Shown here: piece after piece, positions 1-6,592 of the stretch
Numbering within the stretch: the first letter of the stretch is position 1
How the letters are laid out: each line of letters opens with the position of its first letter
From: DASRHY01 sp046765875
GTDB taxonomy: Bacteria; Actinomycetota; Actinomycetes; Propionibacteriales; Kribbellaceae
Direction: 5' to 3'
Length of the DNA stretch: 22,673 nt
Assembly (NCBI GenBank): GCA_046765875.1
Contig: JBKPSJ010000272.1
Span: 1-22,673 of the forward strand
Notes under the pieces: generated by a model
The model's input: only the letters and a program-made list of their open reading frames with translations
Databases searched by the model: none
What the model was told of the DNA's origin: nothing
Position numbers and translations under genes: made by a program

Positions 1-53
1 GGCCTGTGCAGCGGCACCTCGGCCTGTGCAGCGGCACCTCGGCTTGTGCAGCG
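1..53. repeat. 20-bp tandem repeat, about 2.6 copies
   Basis: The unit ggcctgtgcagcggcacctc occurs at 1-20 and is repeated exactly at 21-40. A third copy starts at 41 with one change (ggcttgtgcagcg) and degenerates after 53. The unit length is not a multiple of three and no convincing gene covers it, so it is most likely intergenic. It touches the window edge and may be the end of a longer array. The rest of 54-191 shows no gene I can support. Confidence 0.85.
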
Positions 54-191
54 CACTGACTCGGTGTTCATCGCTGGCGCACAGGCCGTTCGCGACCTGG
101 CTCAGCAGGCCGCCCGGACCTGGTGTGCGTACCCTCGGTCTGCTCCAGATGCGAGGTCGCCGGCGCGATGACCACGCTGCGGCGGCGAGGC

Positions 192-1004
192 TCACTTCAC
201 TGCTCCCTGCAACAGTGCCTTGACGAAGTTGCGCTGGAAGATCAGGAAGATCACCAGCGACGGCAGGATGATGAGCAGCGATCCGGCGCAGAGCAGCACG
301 ATGTCGGTGCCGTACTGGCCCTGGAACGCGCCGAGCCCGCCGGCCACAGTTCGCTTCGACGGGTCGTCGACCAGGACGAGGGGCAGCAGGTACTGGTTCC
401 ACGTGGCGAGGAAGAACAGCACCGCCAACGCTGACCACGCGGAAGTCGCCAGCGGTAGGTGGACGCGGCGGAAGGTCTGCCAGGCGTTGGCGCCGTCGAC
501 CTTCGCGGCTTCGGTGAGCGCCTGCTCGGCGCCGAGGAAGTGCGCGCGCATCCAGAAGACGCCGAACGGCATCAGCAGCCCGATGAGCGGCAGCACGATC
601 GCCAGCCGCGTACCGAGCAGTCCCATTCCCTTGATGTCGTAGTACAGCGGCGTGATGAGTGCCTCGACCGGCAGGGTCAGCCCGACCAGCAGCAGACCGT
701 AGATCGCCTTGCCGAACGGCACCTTCAGTTGGGCGAGTGCGTAACCCGCTGCAGTCGCCGCCGCCACCGTGGCCGGGACGACACCCAGCACGATGAGTGT
801 GCTCGACCGGAACAAGGCGACGAAGTTCGCCGCGCTCCATGCGTCGACGAAGTTGTGCCAGTGCGGGTTGCTCGGCCAGCTGAGTCCCTGCGGCGTGCTG
901 CCCGGTGCGGCGAGGGCCGTGGTGAACATGCTCAGCAGCGGCACGATCGCGAACAACATCAGCGCGAGCAGGATGCCGGTACGAGTGACCGCCGAAGTCC
1001 TCAC
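192..1004 (-). CDS. carbohydrate ABC transporter permease, MalG type
   Basis: Inner-membrane permease of a CUT1-type sugar importer, about 270 residues. It has an N-terminal membrane segment, further hydrophobic segments, and the cytoplasmic EAA loop (EAAKVDGANAWQTFRRVHLP), which contacts the ATPase. The GTG start at 1004 overlaps the TGA of the upstream permease as GTGA, which fixes the start and indicates translational coupling; the reading frame stays open further upstream but that stretch is antisense-like noise inside the neighbour. It is the last gene of the hydrolase - binding protein - permease - permease unit. No ATPase gene follows within the window. The substrate cannot be read from the sequence. 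Confidence 0.93.
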   Translation of the reverse strand: MRTSAVTRTGILLALMLFAIVPLLSMFTTALAAPGSTPQGLSWPSNPHWHNFVDAWSAANFVALFRSSTLIVLGVVPATVAAATAAGYALAQLKVPFGKAIYGLLLVGLTLPVEALITPLYYDIKGMGLLGTRLAIVLPLIGLLMPFGVFWMRAHFLGAEQALTEAAKVDGANAWQTFRRVHLPLATSAWSALAVLFFLATWNQYLLPLVLVDDPSKRTVAGGLGAFQGQYGTDIVLLCAGSLLIILPSLVIFLIFQRNFVKALLQGAVK

Positions 1005-1906
1005 CTCTCCCTCCCGAGGCGCTGGATCGGCCAGATGACGACCAGCACCACGACGGCCAGGAAGACCGCCAGCGCCGATGCCTGCCCGACGTGCTGCTGC
1101 AGGAAGGTGAGCCGGTAGATCTGCACGCCCGGCACCATCGTCTGGTAGCCGGGGCCACCCTGCGTCGAGATCTGGATGACGTCGAAGCTCGCCAGCGCCG
1201 CGATCATCGTGAACGTCGTGCACACGACAAGTTCCTGGCGCAGTCCGGGCAACGTCACGGCGAAGAACTCGCTGATCCGCCCGGCACCGTCGAGCCGGGC
1301 GGCCTCGTACAGGGAAGGATCGATCCTGCCGATGCCCGCGAGCAGCAGCACCGTACAGAAGCCGAGCATGACCCAGACCCCGATGACGCCGACCGCGGGC
1401 AGCGCGAAGGTGAAGTCACCGAGCCACGCCCGGGTGTGCTGATCGAGGCCGACCGCGCGCAGGACCTGGTTGACCAGCCCGTCCGAGGAGTACATCCATG
1501 TCCAGGCGATGCCGGCGGCAACCAGTGGTAGCACCTGCGGGACGAAGAGCACGACCCGCGCGCCTGTGTTGAACGCTCCCGGCCGCATTTCGCGGATGAG
1601 GGATGCGGCGACCAGCCCAAGCCCGACCGGCAGGACCGTGTAGAAGACGATGAGGATGAACGCGTGCTCGACCGAGTCCAGTAGTTCGGGCCGGGTGAAG
1701 ATCGACTTCCAGTTGTCCAGCCCCGCCGGCGTCGCCCGGCCGATGCCGTCCCAGTCGTAGAACGAGTACTGGATCGATTGGCCCATCGGGTACAGCACGA
1801 ACAAGGCGTACATCGCGAACGCGGGTGCGACCCAGAGCAGGGCGCTCCAGCGCCGGGACCGCCCTTTCTTCACGGGTCGCACCGGTGGTGCGGCCGGCTC
1901 GGCCAT
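1001..1906 (-). CDS. carbohydrate ABC transporter permease, MalF type
   Basis: First permease of the importer, 301 residues from the ATG at 1906. A basic N-terminus (KKGRSRRW) precedes the first membrane helix, followed by five more hydrophobic segments. The EAA loop is YEAARLDGAGRISEFFAVTLP. An in-frame GTG at 1951 lies only 5 bases after the stop of the binding-protein gene and would add 15 residues; neither start has a strong ribosome-binding site, so the exact N-terminus is open. The gene pairs with the MalG-type permease downstream to form the membrane channel. The shared ATPase must come from elsewhere in the genome; many actinobacteria serve several such importers with one MsiK-type ATPase. 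Confidence 0.92.
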   Translation of the reverse strand: MAEPAAPPVRPVKKGRSRRWSALLWVAPAFAMYALFVLYPMGQSIQYSFYDWDGIGRATPAGLDNWKSIFTRPELLDSVEHAFILIVFYTVLPVGLGLVAASLIREMRPGAFNTGARVVLFVPQVLPLVAAGIAWTWMYSSDGLVNQVLRAVGLDQHTRAWLGDFTFALPAVGVIGVWVMLGFCTVLLLAGIGRIDPSLYEAARLDGAGRISEFFAVTLPGLRQELVVCTTFTMIAALASFDVIQISTQGGPGYQTMVPGVQIYRLTFLQQHVGQASALAVFLAVVVLVVIWPIQRLGRER

Positions 1907-1956
1907 GGGCACAGCCTGCCGCCCCACCGGCGTACGCGAGATGGTCGACACGGGTT

Positions 1957-3312
1957 TCAGCGCCCGAGGTCGCGCTCGTAGTCGGACTGCACCTTGGCCG
2001 CGTAGGCGGCGGGCGTTGTCTTGCCGGCCAGCAGCAGTTGGGTCTGCGGTATCAGGGTGTTGACGTGGATCGACGCCGTCGCGTCGGCCATGAAGCCGAC
2101 CAGCCCGTTGCTGTTCAGCAGCGCCTGGAACGCGCTGACGGTGGCGGCGACGGCCGATCCCGCCGGCGCGGTCGGAGCCGCGGCGTCCGACGGACCGCCG
2201 GGCACCAGGCCGCCGAGCGTCACCGTGTCCTGGCGCGCCTGCTGGTTGGTCTGTACGAAGTCCAGGAACGCCGCGGCGACGTCGGCATGCGACGACTTCG
2301 CCGGGATCCCCACGTTGTCGGCAGCGGTCATCGCGTACGACGGGCCACCGGCCTTGCCGGGCGGGAACAGGAAGAACCCGAACTGACCGCGGCCGGCCTT
2401 GTCCAGGCCGGGCGCCTGCCAGTTTCCGCTCGGGAAGAACACGCCGTTGCCCTTGATGAACTCGGCCGGCGCCCGGGTCTGGTCGATGTCGTTCACGTCG
2501 GCCGGCAGGTATCCGGCACGGCCCCAGCGCTGCAGCGTGGTTGCGGCCTGCACCGTCGCCGGGTCGTTGATGCTTGCTCCTGGCATGGCGAAGGTCCAGT
2601 CCTTCAGGCCTTGCACGTCGTCGGCATACGACATCGCAAGGTTCTGCAGCGGATAGACGCTGCCACCGTCCTTGCCGTTGATCATGATCGGCTGCAGTCC
2701 AGCGCCCTTCGCCTTGGCGAGCAGTTGCTCGAACTCGGCTACAGTCGCCGGCGGCTGGATCATACCGATCCGGTGCGCGAGTGTCTTGTTGTAGTACACA
2801 CCGGTCAGGCCGAAGCCGGGCCCGGCACCGTAGAGCGAGCCTGTACCCCGCTCCTTGCCATCTGCGGCGACACGGGTGATCGCGAACTGCGACTGCGGCC
2901 ACTTGTCCCAGCCGTACGCGGCGGCGTACGGGTCGAGGCTGGTCAGCAGATGATCCTCGATCAGGTTGCCGAACTGCGAGACACGTACCAGGTCGGGAAC
3001 GTTGCTCCCGGCAAGAACGTGCGCGATGTTCGTGGTCAGGGCGGCGTAATCCTGGCTCTCGACCTTGACGGTGACGTTGCCGTACTTGGCGTGGAACAGC
3101 TCACCGAGGGCGGTGAAGTACGGCACGTCGACGCCGCTGTTGACCAGCAGCTTGAGTGTGACGGGTTGACTGCCGACGCCGGTGTTGGCCGGCTTGGACG
3201 GCTGGGCGCCCGCGTCCGCGTTTCCGCCGGGTGCGCAGCCGGCGAGGAGCAGTGCACAGGCCGCGGCGACGGCCACCAGGACGGTCCCGCGGTACTGGGT
3301 CAGCGATCGCAC
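1957..3312 (-). CDS. extracellular solute-binding lipoprotein of a carbohydrate ABC importer
   Basis: Binding protein of 451 residues that captures the substrate outside the cell and delivers it to the two permeases. The N-terminus is a lipoprotein signal peptide: basic start, hydrophobic core, then lipobox LAGC with the lipidated Cys at residue 26, followed by a Gly/Ala/Pro-rich linker. The remainder resembles family 1 (MalE-like) binding proteins, with segments such as VKVESQDYAALTTNI and GNWQAPGLDKAGRGQFGFF. The GTG start at 3312 is fixed by a strong GAAGGAG site 5 bases upstream. That site overlaps the stop codon of the hydrolase gene, so the two are probably translated in a coupled way. 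The ligand is unknown. Confidence 0.94.
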   Translation of the reverse strand: MRSLTQYRGTVLVAVAAACALLLAGCAPGGNADAGAQPSKPANTGVGSQPVTLKLLVNSGVDVPYFTALGELFHAKYGNVTVKVESQDYAALTTNIAHVLAGSNVPDLVRVSQFGNLIEDHLLTSLDPYAAAYGWDKWPQSQFAITRVAADGKERGTGSLYGAGPGFGLTGVYYNKTLAHRIGMIQPPATVAEFEQLLAKAKGAGLQPIMINGKDGGSVYPLQNLAMSYADDVQGLKDWTFAMPGASINDPATVQAATTLQRWGRAGYLPADVNDIDQTRAPAEFIKGNGVFFPSGNWQAPGLDKAGRGQFGFFLFPPGKAGGPSYAMTAADNVGIPAKSSHADVAAAFLDFVQTNQQARQDTVTLGGLVPGGPSDAAAPTAPAGSAVAATVSAFQALLNSNGLVGFMADATASIHVNTLIPQTQLLLAGKTTPAAYAAKVQSDYERDLGR

Positions 3313-3317
3313 GAGAA

Positions 3318-3325
3318 CTCCTTCA
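3318..3325 (-). promoter_or_regulatory. ribosome-binding site overlapping a stop codon
   Basis: Read on the minus strand the bases are TGAAGGAG: the TGA stop of the hydrolase gene runs directly into the AGGAG ribosome-binding site of the binding-protein gene, 5 bases before its GTG start. This arrangement decides the start at 3312 and implies that ribosomes finishing the hydrolase can re-initiate on the next gene. Confidence 0.75.
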
Positions 3326-4273
3326 AAGACTCAGGGGAAGGATGGAACGGAAGGCGCGGCGCAGGGCGTCGCCGGCCACACCGACGGCGTGATGCGCGTC
3401 GGTCATGACGGTGAACATCTCGAAGAAGCCGTGGATCTGACCCACGTACTCGTGCAGTTCGACCGGTACGCCGGCCGCTTGCAGGCGCCGTACGTAGTCC
3501 TCGGCCTCGCCGCGGAGGAAGTCGTGTTCGGCGGTGATGACCACCGCGGGCGCGAGGCTACGGACCGACACGGCGTGCAGCGGGGACGCGTACGACATCC
3601 GGTGGACGGCCGGGTCGGGCACATAGGTCTCCCAGATGTGCTTGAGCCGCCGGTAGCTGTTGCGGCCATAGCCCGGCCGGCCCGCGAAATCCGCATAGCG
3701 CTGCTCGAACGCGACCTTGTAGTCGGTGTCCTGGGTGCTGTCCAGCACCGGGTACACGAGCAGTTGGGCGGCGAGTTCGACCCCTTCGTCGCGCGCCTTG
3801 AGCGCCACCGCCGCGGCGAGGTTACCGCCCGAACTGTCGCCACCGACGGCAACGGTCCCGAATCGACGCCGCGCCCACAGGAGAGCGGTCCAGGTGTCGT
3901 CGAAGCCGGCCGGGAAGGGGTGCTCGGGGGCGAGCCGGTAGTCGATCGACAGGACGGCACAGCCGGCCTGGTTCGCCAGTGCGCGGACGACGCCGTCGGC
4001 GGTGTCGAGGTCGCCGTGCATCCAGCCGCCGCCGTGAGCCCAGACCAGCACCTCGGACTCGGCACCGGTGGGCCGGTAGAGCCGCCCTGGCACGCCGTCC
4101 GCGTCGACCACATCGACGCGGGCGACCCGCATCGGCTCACCGGTCACCGCAAGCACCCTCTCGCGCGCATCGGCCCGCACGACTCCGATATCCGCATTCC
4201 ACGGGTCCGGCGACGAGGCGGCGTCGGCCAGGAAGGCCCGAACCTGCTCGTGCGGCCGCGGCGGAGTGCTCAC
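3323..4273 (-). CDS. alpha/beta-hydrolase, hormone-sensitive-lipase family (esterase/lipase)
   Basis: Cytoplasmic esterase-like protein of 316 residues. It carries the HGGGW oxyanion-hole motif (residues 80-84), DYRLAPEHPFPA after it, and the nucleophile elbow GDSSGG with Ser147. The C-terminal acid and base are seen in TAEHDFLRG (Asp) and QIHGFFE (His). These are hallmarks of the HSL family, which hydrolyses short-chain esters or lactones; the natural substrate is not evident. The GTG start at 4273 is chosen because AGAGGA lies 8 bases upstream (4282-4287); the open frame continues to 4528 but would overlap the divergent tetR and its operators. It is the promoter-proximal gene of the ABC importer unit, so it may process what the importer brings in. 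Confidence 0.92.
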   Translation of the reverse strand: MSTPPRPHEQVRAFLADAASSPDPWNADIGVVRADARERVLAVTGEPMRVARVDVVDADGVPGRLYRPTGAESEVLVWAHGGGWMHGDLDTADGVVRALANQAGCAVLSIDYRLAPEHPFPAGFDDTWTALLWARRRFGTVAVGGDSSGGNLAAAVALKARDEGVELAAQLLVYPVLDSTQDTDYKVAFEQRYADFAGRPGYGRNSYRRLKHIWETYVPDPAVHRMSYASPLHAVSVRSLAPAVVITAEHDFLRGEAEDYVRRLQAAGVPVELHEYVGQIHGFFEMFTVMTDAHHAVGVAGDALRRAFRSILPLSL

Positions 4274-4292
4274 CGGCGATGTCCTCTCATTC

Positions 4293-4309
4293 CTGACTGA
4301 GTAGTCAGT
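4293..4309. promoter_or_regulatory. operator-like palindrome 1 (TetR-type)
   Basis: The core ACTGAGTAGTCAGT (4296-4309) is palindromic at 12 of 14 positions, and an overlapping exact inverted repeat CTGACT-4-AGTCAG spans 4293-4308. It sits just upstream of the hydrolase start, in the divergent promoter region shared with tetR. It has the same GAGTA centre and outer bases as the second palindrome 30 bp away. It is a likely binding site for the adjacent TetR protein; binding itself is inferred. Confidence 0.7.
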
Positions 4310-4325
4310 CTGTTTTGTAGAACCT

Positions 4326-4339
4326 ACCGAGTACTCGGT
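4326..4339. promoter_or_regulatory. operator-like palindrome 2 (TetR-type)
   Basis: ACCGAGTACTCGGT is an exact 14-bp palindrome. It is offset from the matching core of palindrome 1 by exactly 30 bp, about three helical turns, so two regulator dimers could bind on the same face of the helix. A possible -10 box for tetR, TATGCT, lies just downstream at 4348-4353, so occupancy could repress both divergent genes. Confidence 0.72.
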
Positions 4340-4403
4340 CAGTTGTCTATGCTTAGGCGCGATAGTTTCAGCCGTTGCAGCCACGACGAGGGAGAAACCG
4401 ATC

Positions 4404-5036
4404 GTGCCCGCTACCCAGAGACCCAAGACCTCGTCGGCCAAGGGCCTCGAGACGCGGGAGCGCATCGTCGACGTCGCCGTGCGCTTCATCGCCCTCAACG
4501 GAGCACGCGGCACGAGCCTGGCCGACATCGCGGCCGAGGCGGGTGTGTCGCAGGCCGGGTTGCTCTACCACTTCGGCAGCAAGGAGGCGCTGCTCAACGC
4601 GGTGCTGGATCGCCACCTGGCCTTCACCGAGGAATGGCTGTGGGGCGACGGGCCCGATCCCGGCGTGAAGATCGTCGATATCATCGCCAGGCACATGGCG
4701 AGCTGGCCGAGCGAGCCGCACGACGACCGCGTGTACAGCCTGCTCGGCATGAACACCGTCGTGCTCGGCGAGAACGCCAGCCCCGACACGGACCTGCACC
4801 CGCGGCTGGTCGAGGGCTACGGGACGACGATCGACCGGGTGACCGCGACACTGCGATCCGCGCAACAGCGTGGCGAGATGCGCGACGACGTCGATGCGCG
4901 ACTGAAGGCGATGGAGATCATCGCGTTCTGCTACGGTCTCGAGGCCGCGTGGCTGGTCAACCCGGCGATCCCGGTCGCGGCTGCGGCTGCCCAATGGGCA
5001 GCACTGCAAACGGCCCAAATGGCGACGGGGGTTTGA
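4404..5036 (+). CDS. TetR/AcrR-family transcriptional regulator
   Basis: A 210-residue repressor-type protein. The N-terminal helix-turn-helix is clear: TRERIVDVAVRFIALNG, then TSLADIAAEAGVSQAGLLYHF and GSKEALL (about residues 17-64). The C-terminal ligand-binding domain is helical and not family-specific. The GTG start at 4404 is preceded by GGGAG 9 bases upstream. It is divergent from the hydrolase/ABC importer unit across an intergenic region holding two matching palindromes, so it most likely controls that unit and itself. The inducer could be the imported compound or a hydrolase product; that is inference. Confidence 0.93.
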   Translation: MPATQRPKTSSAKGLETRERIVDVAVRFIALNGARGTSLADIAAEAGVSQAGLLYHFGSKEALLNAVLDRHLAFTEEWLWGDGPDPGVKIVDIIARHMASWPSEPHDDRVYSLLGMNTVVLGENASPDTDLHPRLVEGYGTTIDRVTATLRSAQQRGEMRDDVDARLKAMEIIAFCYGLEAAWLVNPAIPVAAAAAQWAALQTAQMATGV

Positions 5037-5037
5037 T

Positions 5038-5589
5038 GTGGGCAGGTTGATCTACTCGGCCATTACGTCGCTGGACTTGTACGTCGAGGACGAGAGCGGC
5101 GAGTTCGATTGGGCGGCGCCTGATGACGAGGTGTTCGCGTTCGTCACAGAGCTCGAGCGGCCGATCGGGACGTACCTGTACGGGCGCCGGATGTACGAGA
5201 CGATGGCGTACTGGGAAGCGGCTGGTGATGACTCCGCGGCGACCCGCGAGTTCGCGGACGTCTGGAGCGCGGCCGACAAGATAGTGTACTCGCGGACGCT
5301 CGAGGCGCCGTCGAGCGCGCAGACGCGGATCGAGCGCGAGTTCGACCCCGCGGCGATCCGGCGGCTCAAGCAGTCCTCTGCCGGCGACATCACGATCGGT
5401 GGTGCGGAACTCGCCGGCGAGGCGCTGGCTGCGGGCCTGGTCGACGAGTGCCGGCTGTTGCTCGTACCGGTCCTGATCGGCGGCGGGAAGCGCGCATTGC
5501 CGGATGGCGTCCGCGTCCAGCTCGAACTCCTGGACGAGCACCGCTTCCGTAGCGGAGTCGTATACCTCCGCTACGGCGTGTGCGGATGA
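5038..5589 (+). CDS. dihydrofolate reductase / RibD C-terminal domain family protein
   Basis: A 183-residue soluble protein of the RibD-C superfamily, whose members include NADPH-dependent reductases acting on pteridine- or flavin-precursor-like substrates. The family pattern is visible: an opening strand (GRLIYSAITSLDLYVED), YGRRMYETM near residue 50, and the cofactor-side segment IGGAELAGEALAAGLVDE followed by LLLVPVLIGGGKRALPDG. The reaction of this stand-alone group is usually unknown. The GTG start lies 1 base after the tetR stop, so the two are co-transcribed and probably coupled. The stop codon abuts the stop of hpnH from the other strand with no space between them. Confidence 0.88.
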   Translation: MGRLIYSAITSLDLYVEDESGEFDWAAPDDEVFAFVTELERPIGTYLYGRRMYETMAYWEAAGDDSAATREFADVWSAADKIVYSRTLEAPSSAQTRIEREFDPAAIRRLKQSSAGDITIGGAELAGEALAAGLVDECRLLLVPVLIGGGKRALPDGVRVQLELLDEHRFRSGVVYLRYGVCG

Positions 5590-6591
5590 TCAGGAGACGA
5601 CGGCGCGGACGGACTCCCGCAGCGAGGACATGGTCGCGATGACCGCCGTCGGCTCGTACCCGCAGTGGGCCATGCAGTTCGCGCAGCGCGGGTCCTTGCC
5701 CCGGCCGAAGGCGTCCCAGTCGGTGTCCTCCAGCAGCTCCCGATAGGTGCCGACGTAGCTGTCGTCGAGCAGGTAGCACGGTCGCTGCCAGCCCTTGAGC
5801 GAGTATGACGGGATCGCCCATGCGGTGCAGGCCAGGTCTACGCGGCCTTCGAGGAAATCCAGGAACATCGGCGAGTGGTTCAGCCGCCACTTCTTGCGCC
5901 GGCCATCGGCGAACGCCTTCGCGAACAACTGGCGGGTCGCGTCAGGGCTGAGCCAGTGCTCCTGGTCGGGAGCCCGTTCGTAGGCGTACGCCGGCGAGAT
6001 CTGCATGTTGTCGACGTGCAACTCGTCGTTGAGGTAGTCCAGTACGTCGATGACGTCCTGCGGGCTGTCGGTGTCGAAGAACGTGGTGTTCGTCATCACC
6101 CGGAACCCGGCGTCCTGCGCCATCTTGATCGCCGCGACCGCCTGGTCGAACACGCCCTTCTTGCTCACCGACGCGTCGTGCCGCTCGCGTAGCCCGTCGA
6201 TGTGCACCATCCACGAGAAGTTGCGATGCGGCTTGAACTTGTGCAGGTGCCTGGGCAGCAGCACCGCGTTGGTGCACAGGAACACGATCTTGCCGCGGTC
6301 GAGCAACTGCCGCACGATCTCATCGATCTGCGGGTGCATCAGCGGCTCGCCGCCCGCGATCGACACCATCGGCGCGCCGCTCTCCTCGATCGCACCGACC
6401 GCCTGCTCGACCGGCATCCGCTGCTTCAGCACGGAGGCCGGGTGCGCGATCTTGCCGCAGCCCGCGCACTTGAGGTTGCAGGCGAACAGCGGCTCGAGCT
6501 CGACCAGCAGCGCGAACTTCTCGCGTCGCAGGACCTTCTGCTTGACCAGGTACGCGCCGAGCCGGATCGACTGGCGCATCGGCATGGACAT
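5590..6591 (-). CDS. hpnH: adenosyl-hopene transferase HpnH (radical SAM)
   Basis: A 333-residue radical SAM enzyme that joins the 5'-deoxyadenosyl group of SAM to diploptene, the first step to C35 hopanoids. The Fe-S cluster motif is CNLKCAGC (Cys38, Cys42, Cys45), followed by AGGEPLMHP. The C-terminal part has further cysteines (LACTAW, RPCYLL, DPRCANCMAHCGYEPTA), as in HpnH proteins. The ATG at 6591 is chosen because GGAGG lies 9 bases upstream; a second ATG two codons later is too far from it. The gene follows the HpnG-IspH fusion with one base between stop and start (TGATATG) and closes the hopanoid operon. Confidence 0.95.
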   Translation of the reverse strand: MSMPMRQSIRLGAYLVKQKVLRREKFALLVELEPLFACNLKCAGCGKIAHPASVLKQRMPVEQAVGAIEESGAPMVSIAGGEPLMHPQIDEIVRQLLDRGKIVFLCTNAVLLPRHLHKFKPHRNFSWMVHIDGLRERHDASVSKKGVFDQAVAAIKMAQDAGFRVMTNTTFFDTDSPQDVIDVLDYLNDELHVDNMQISPAYAYERAPDQEHWLSPDATRQLFAKAFADGRRKKWRLNHSPMFLDFLEGRVDLACTAWAIPSYSLKGWQRPCYLLDDSYVGTYRELLEDTDWDAFGRGKDPRCANCMAHCGYEPTAVIATMSSLRESVRAVVS

Positions 6592-6592
6592 A

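Noticed and set aside
1825..3408. A 527-codon plus-strand open frame opposite the ABC binding protein
   Set aside because: Low-complexity Arg/Gly/Ala translation, while the opposite strand carries a complete lipoprotein with ribosome-binding site.
4986..5002. Inverted repeat GCTGCCC-AAT-GGGCAGC near the end of tetR
   Set aside because: It lies inside the coding sequence, encodes ordinary residues and lacks a T-run, so a terminator role is not supported.
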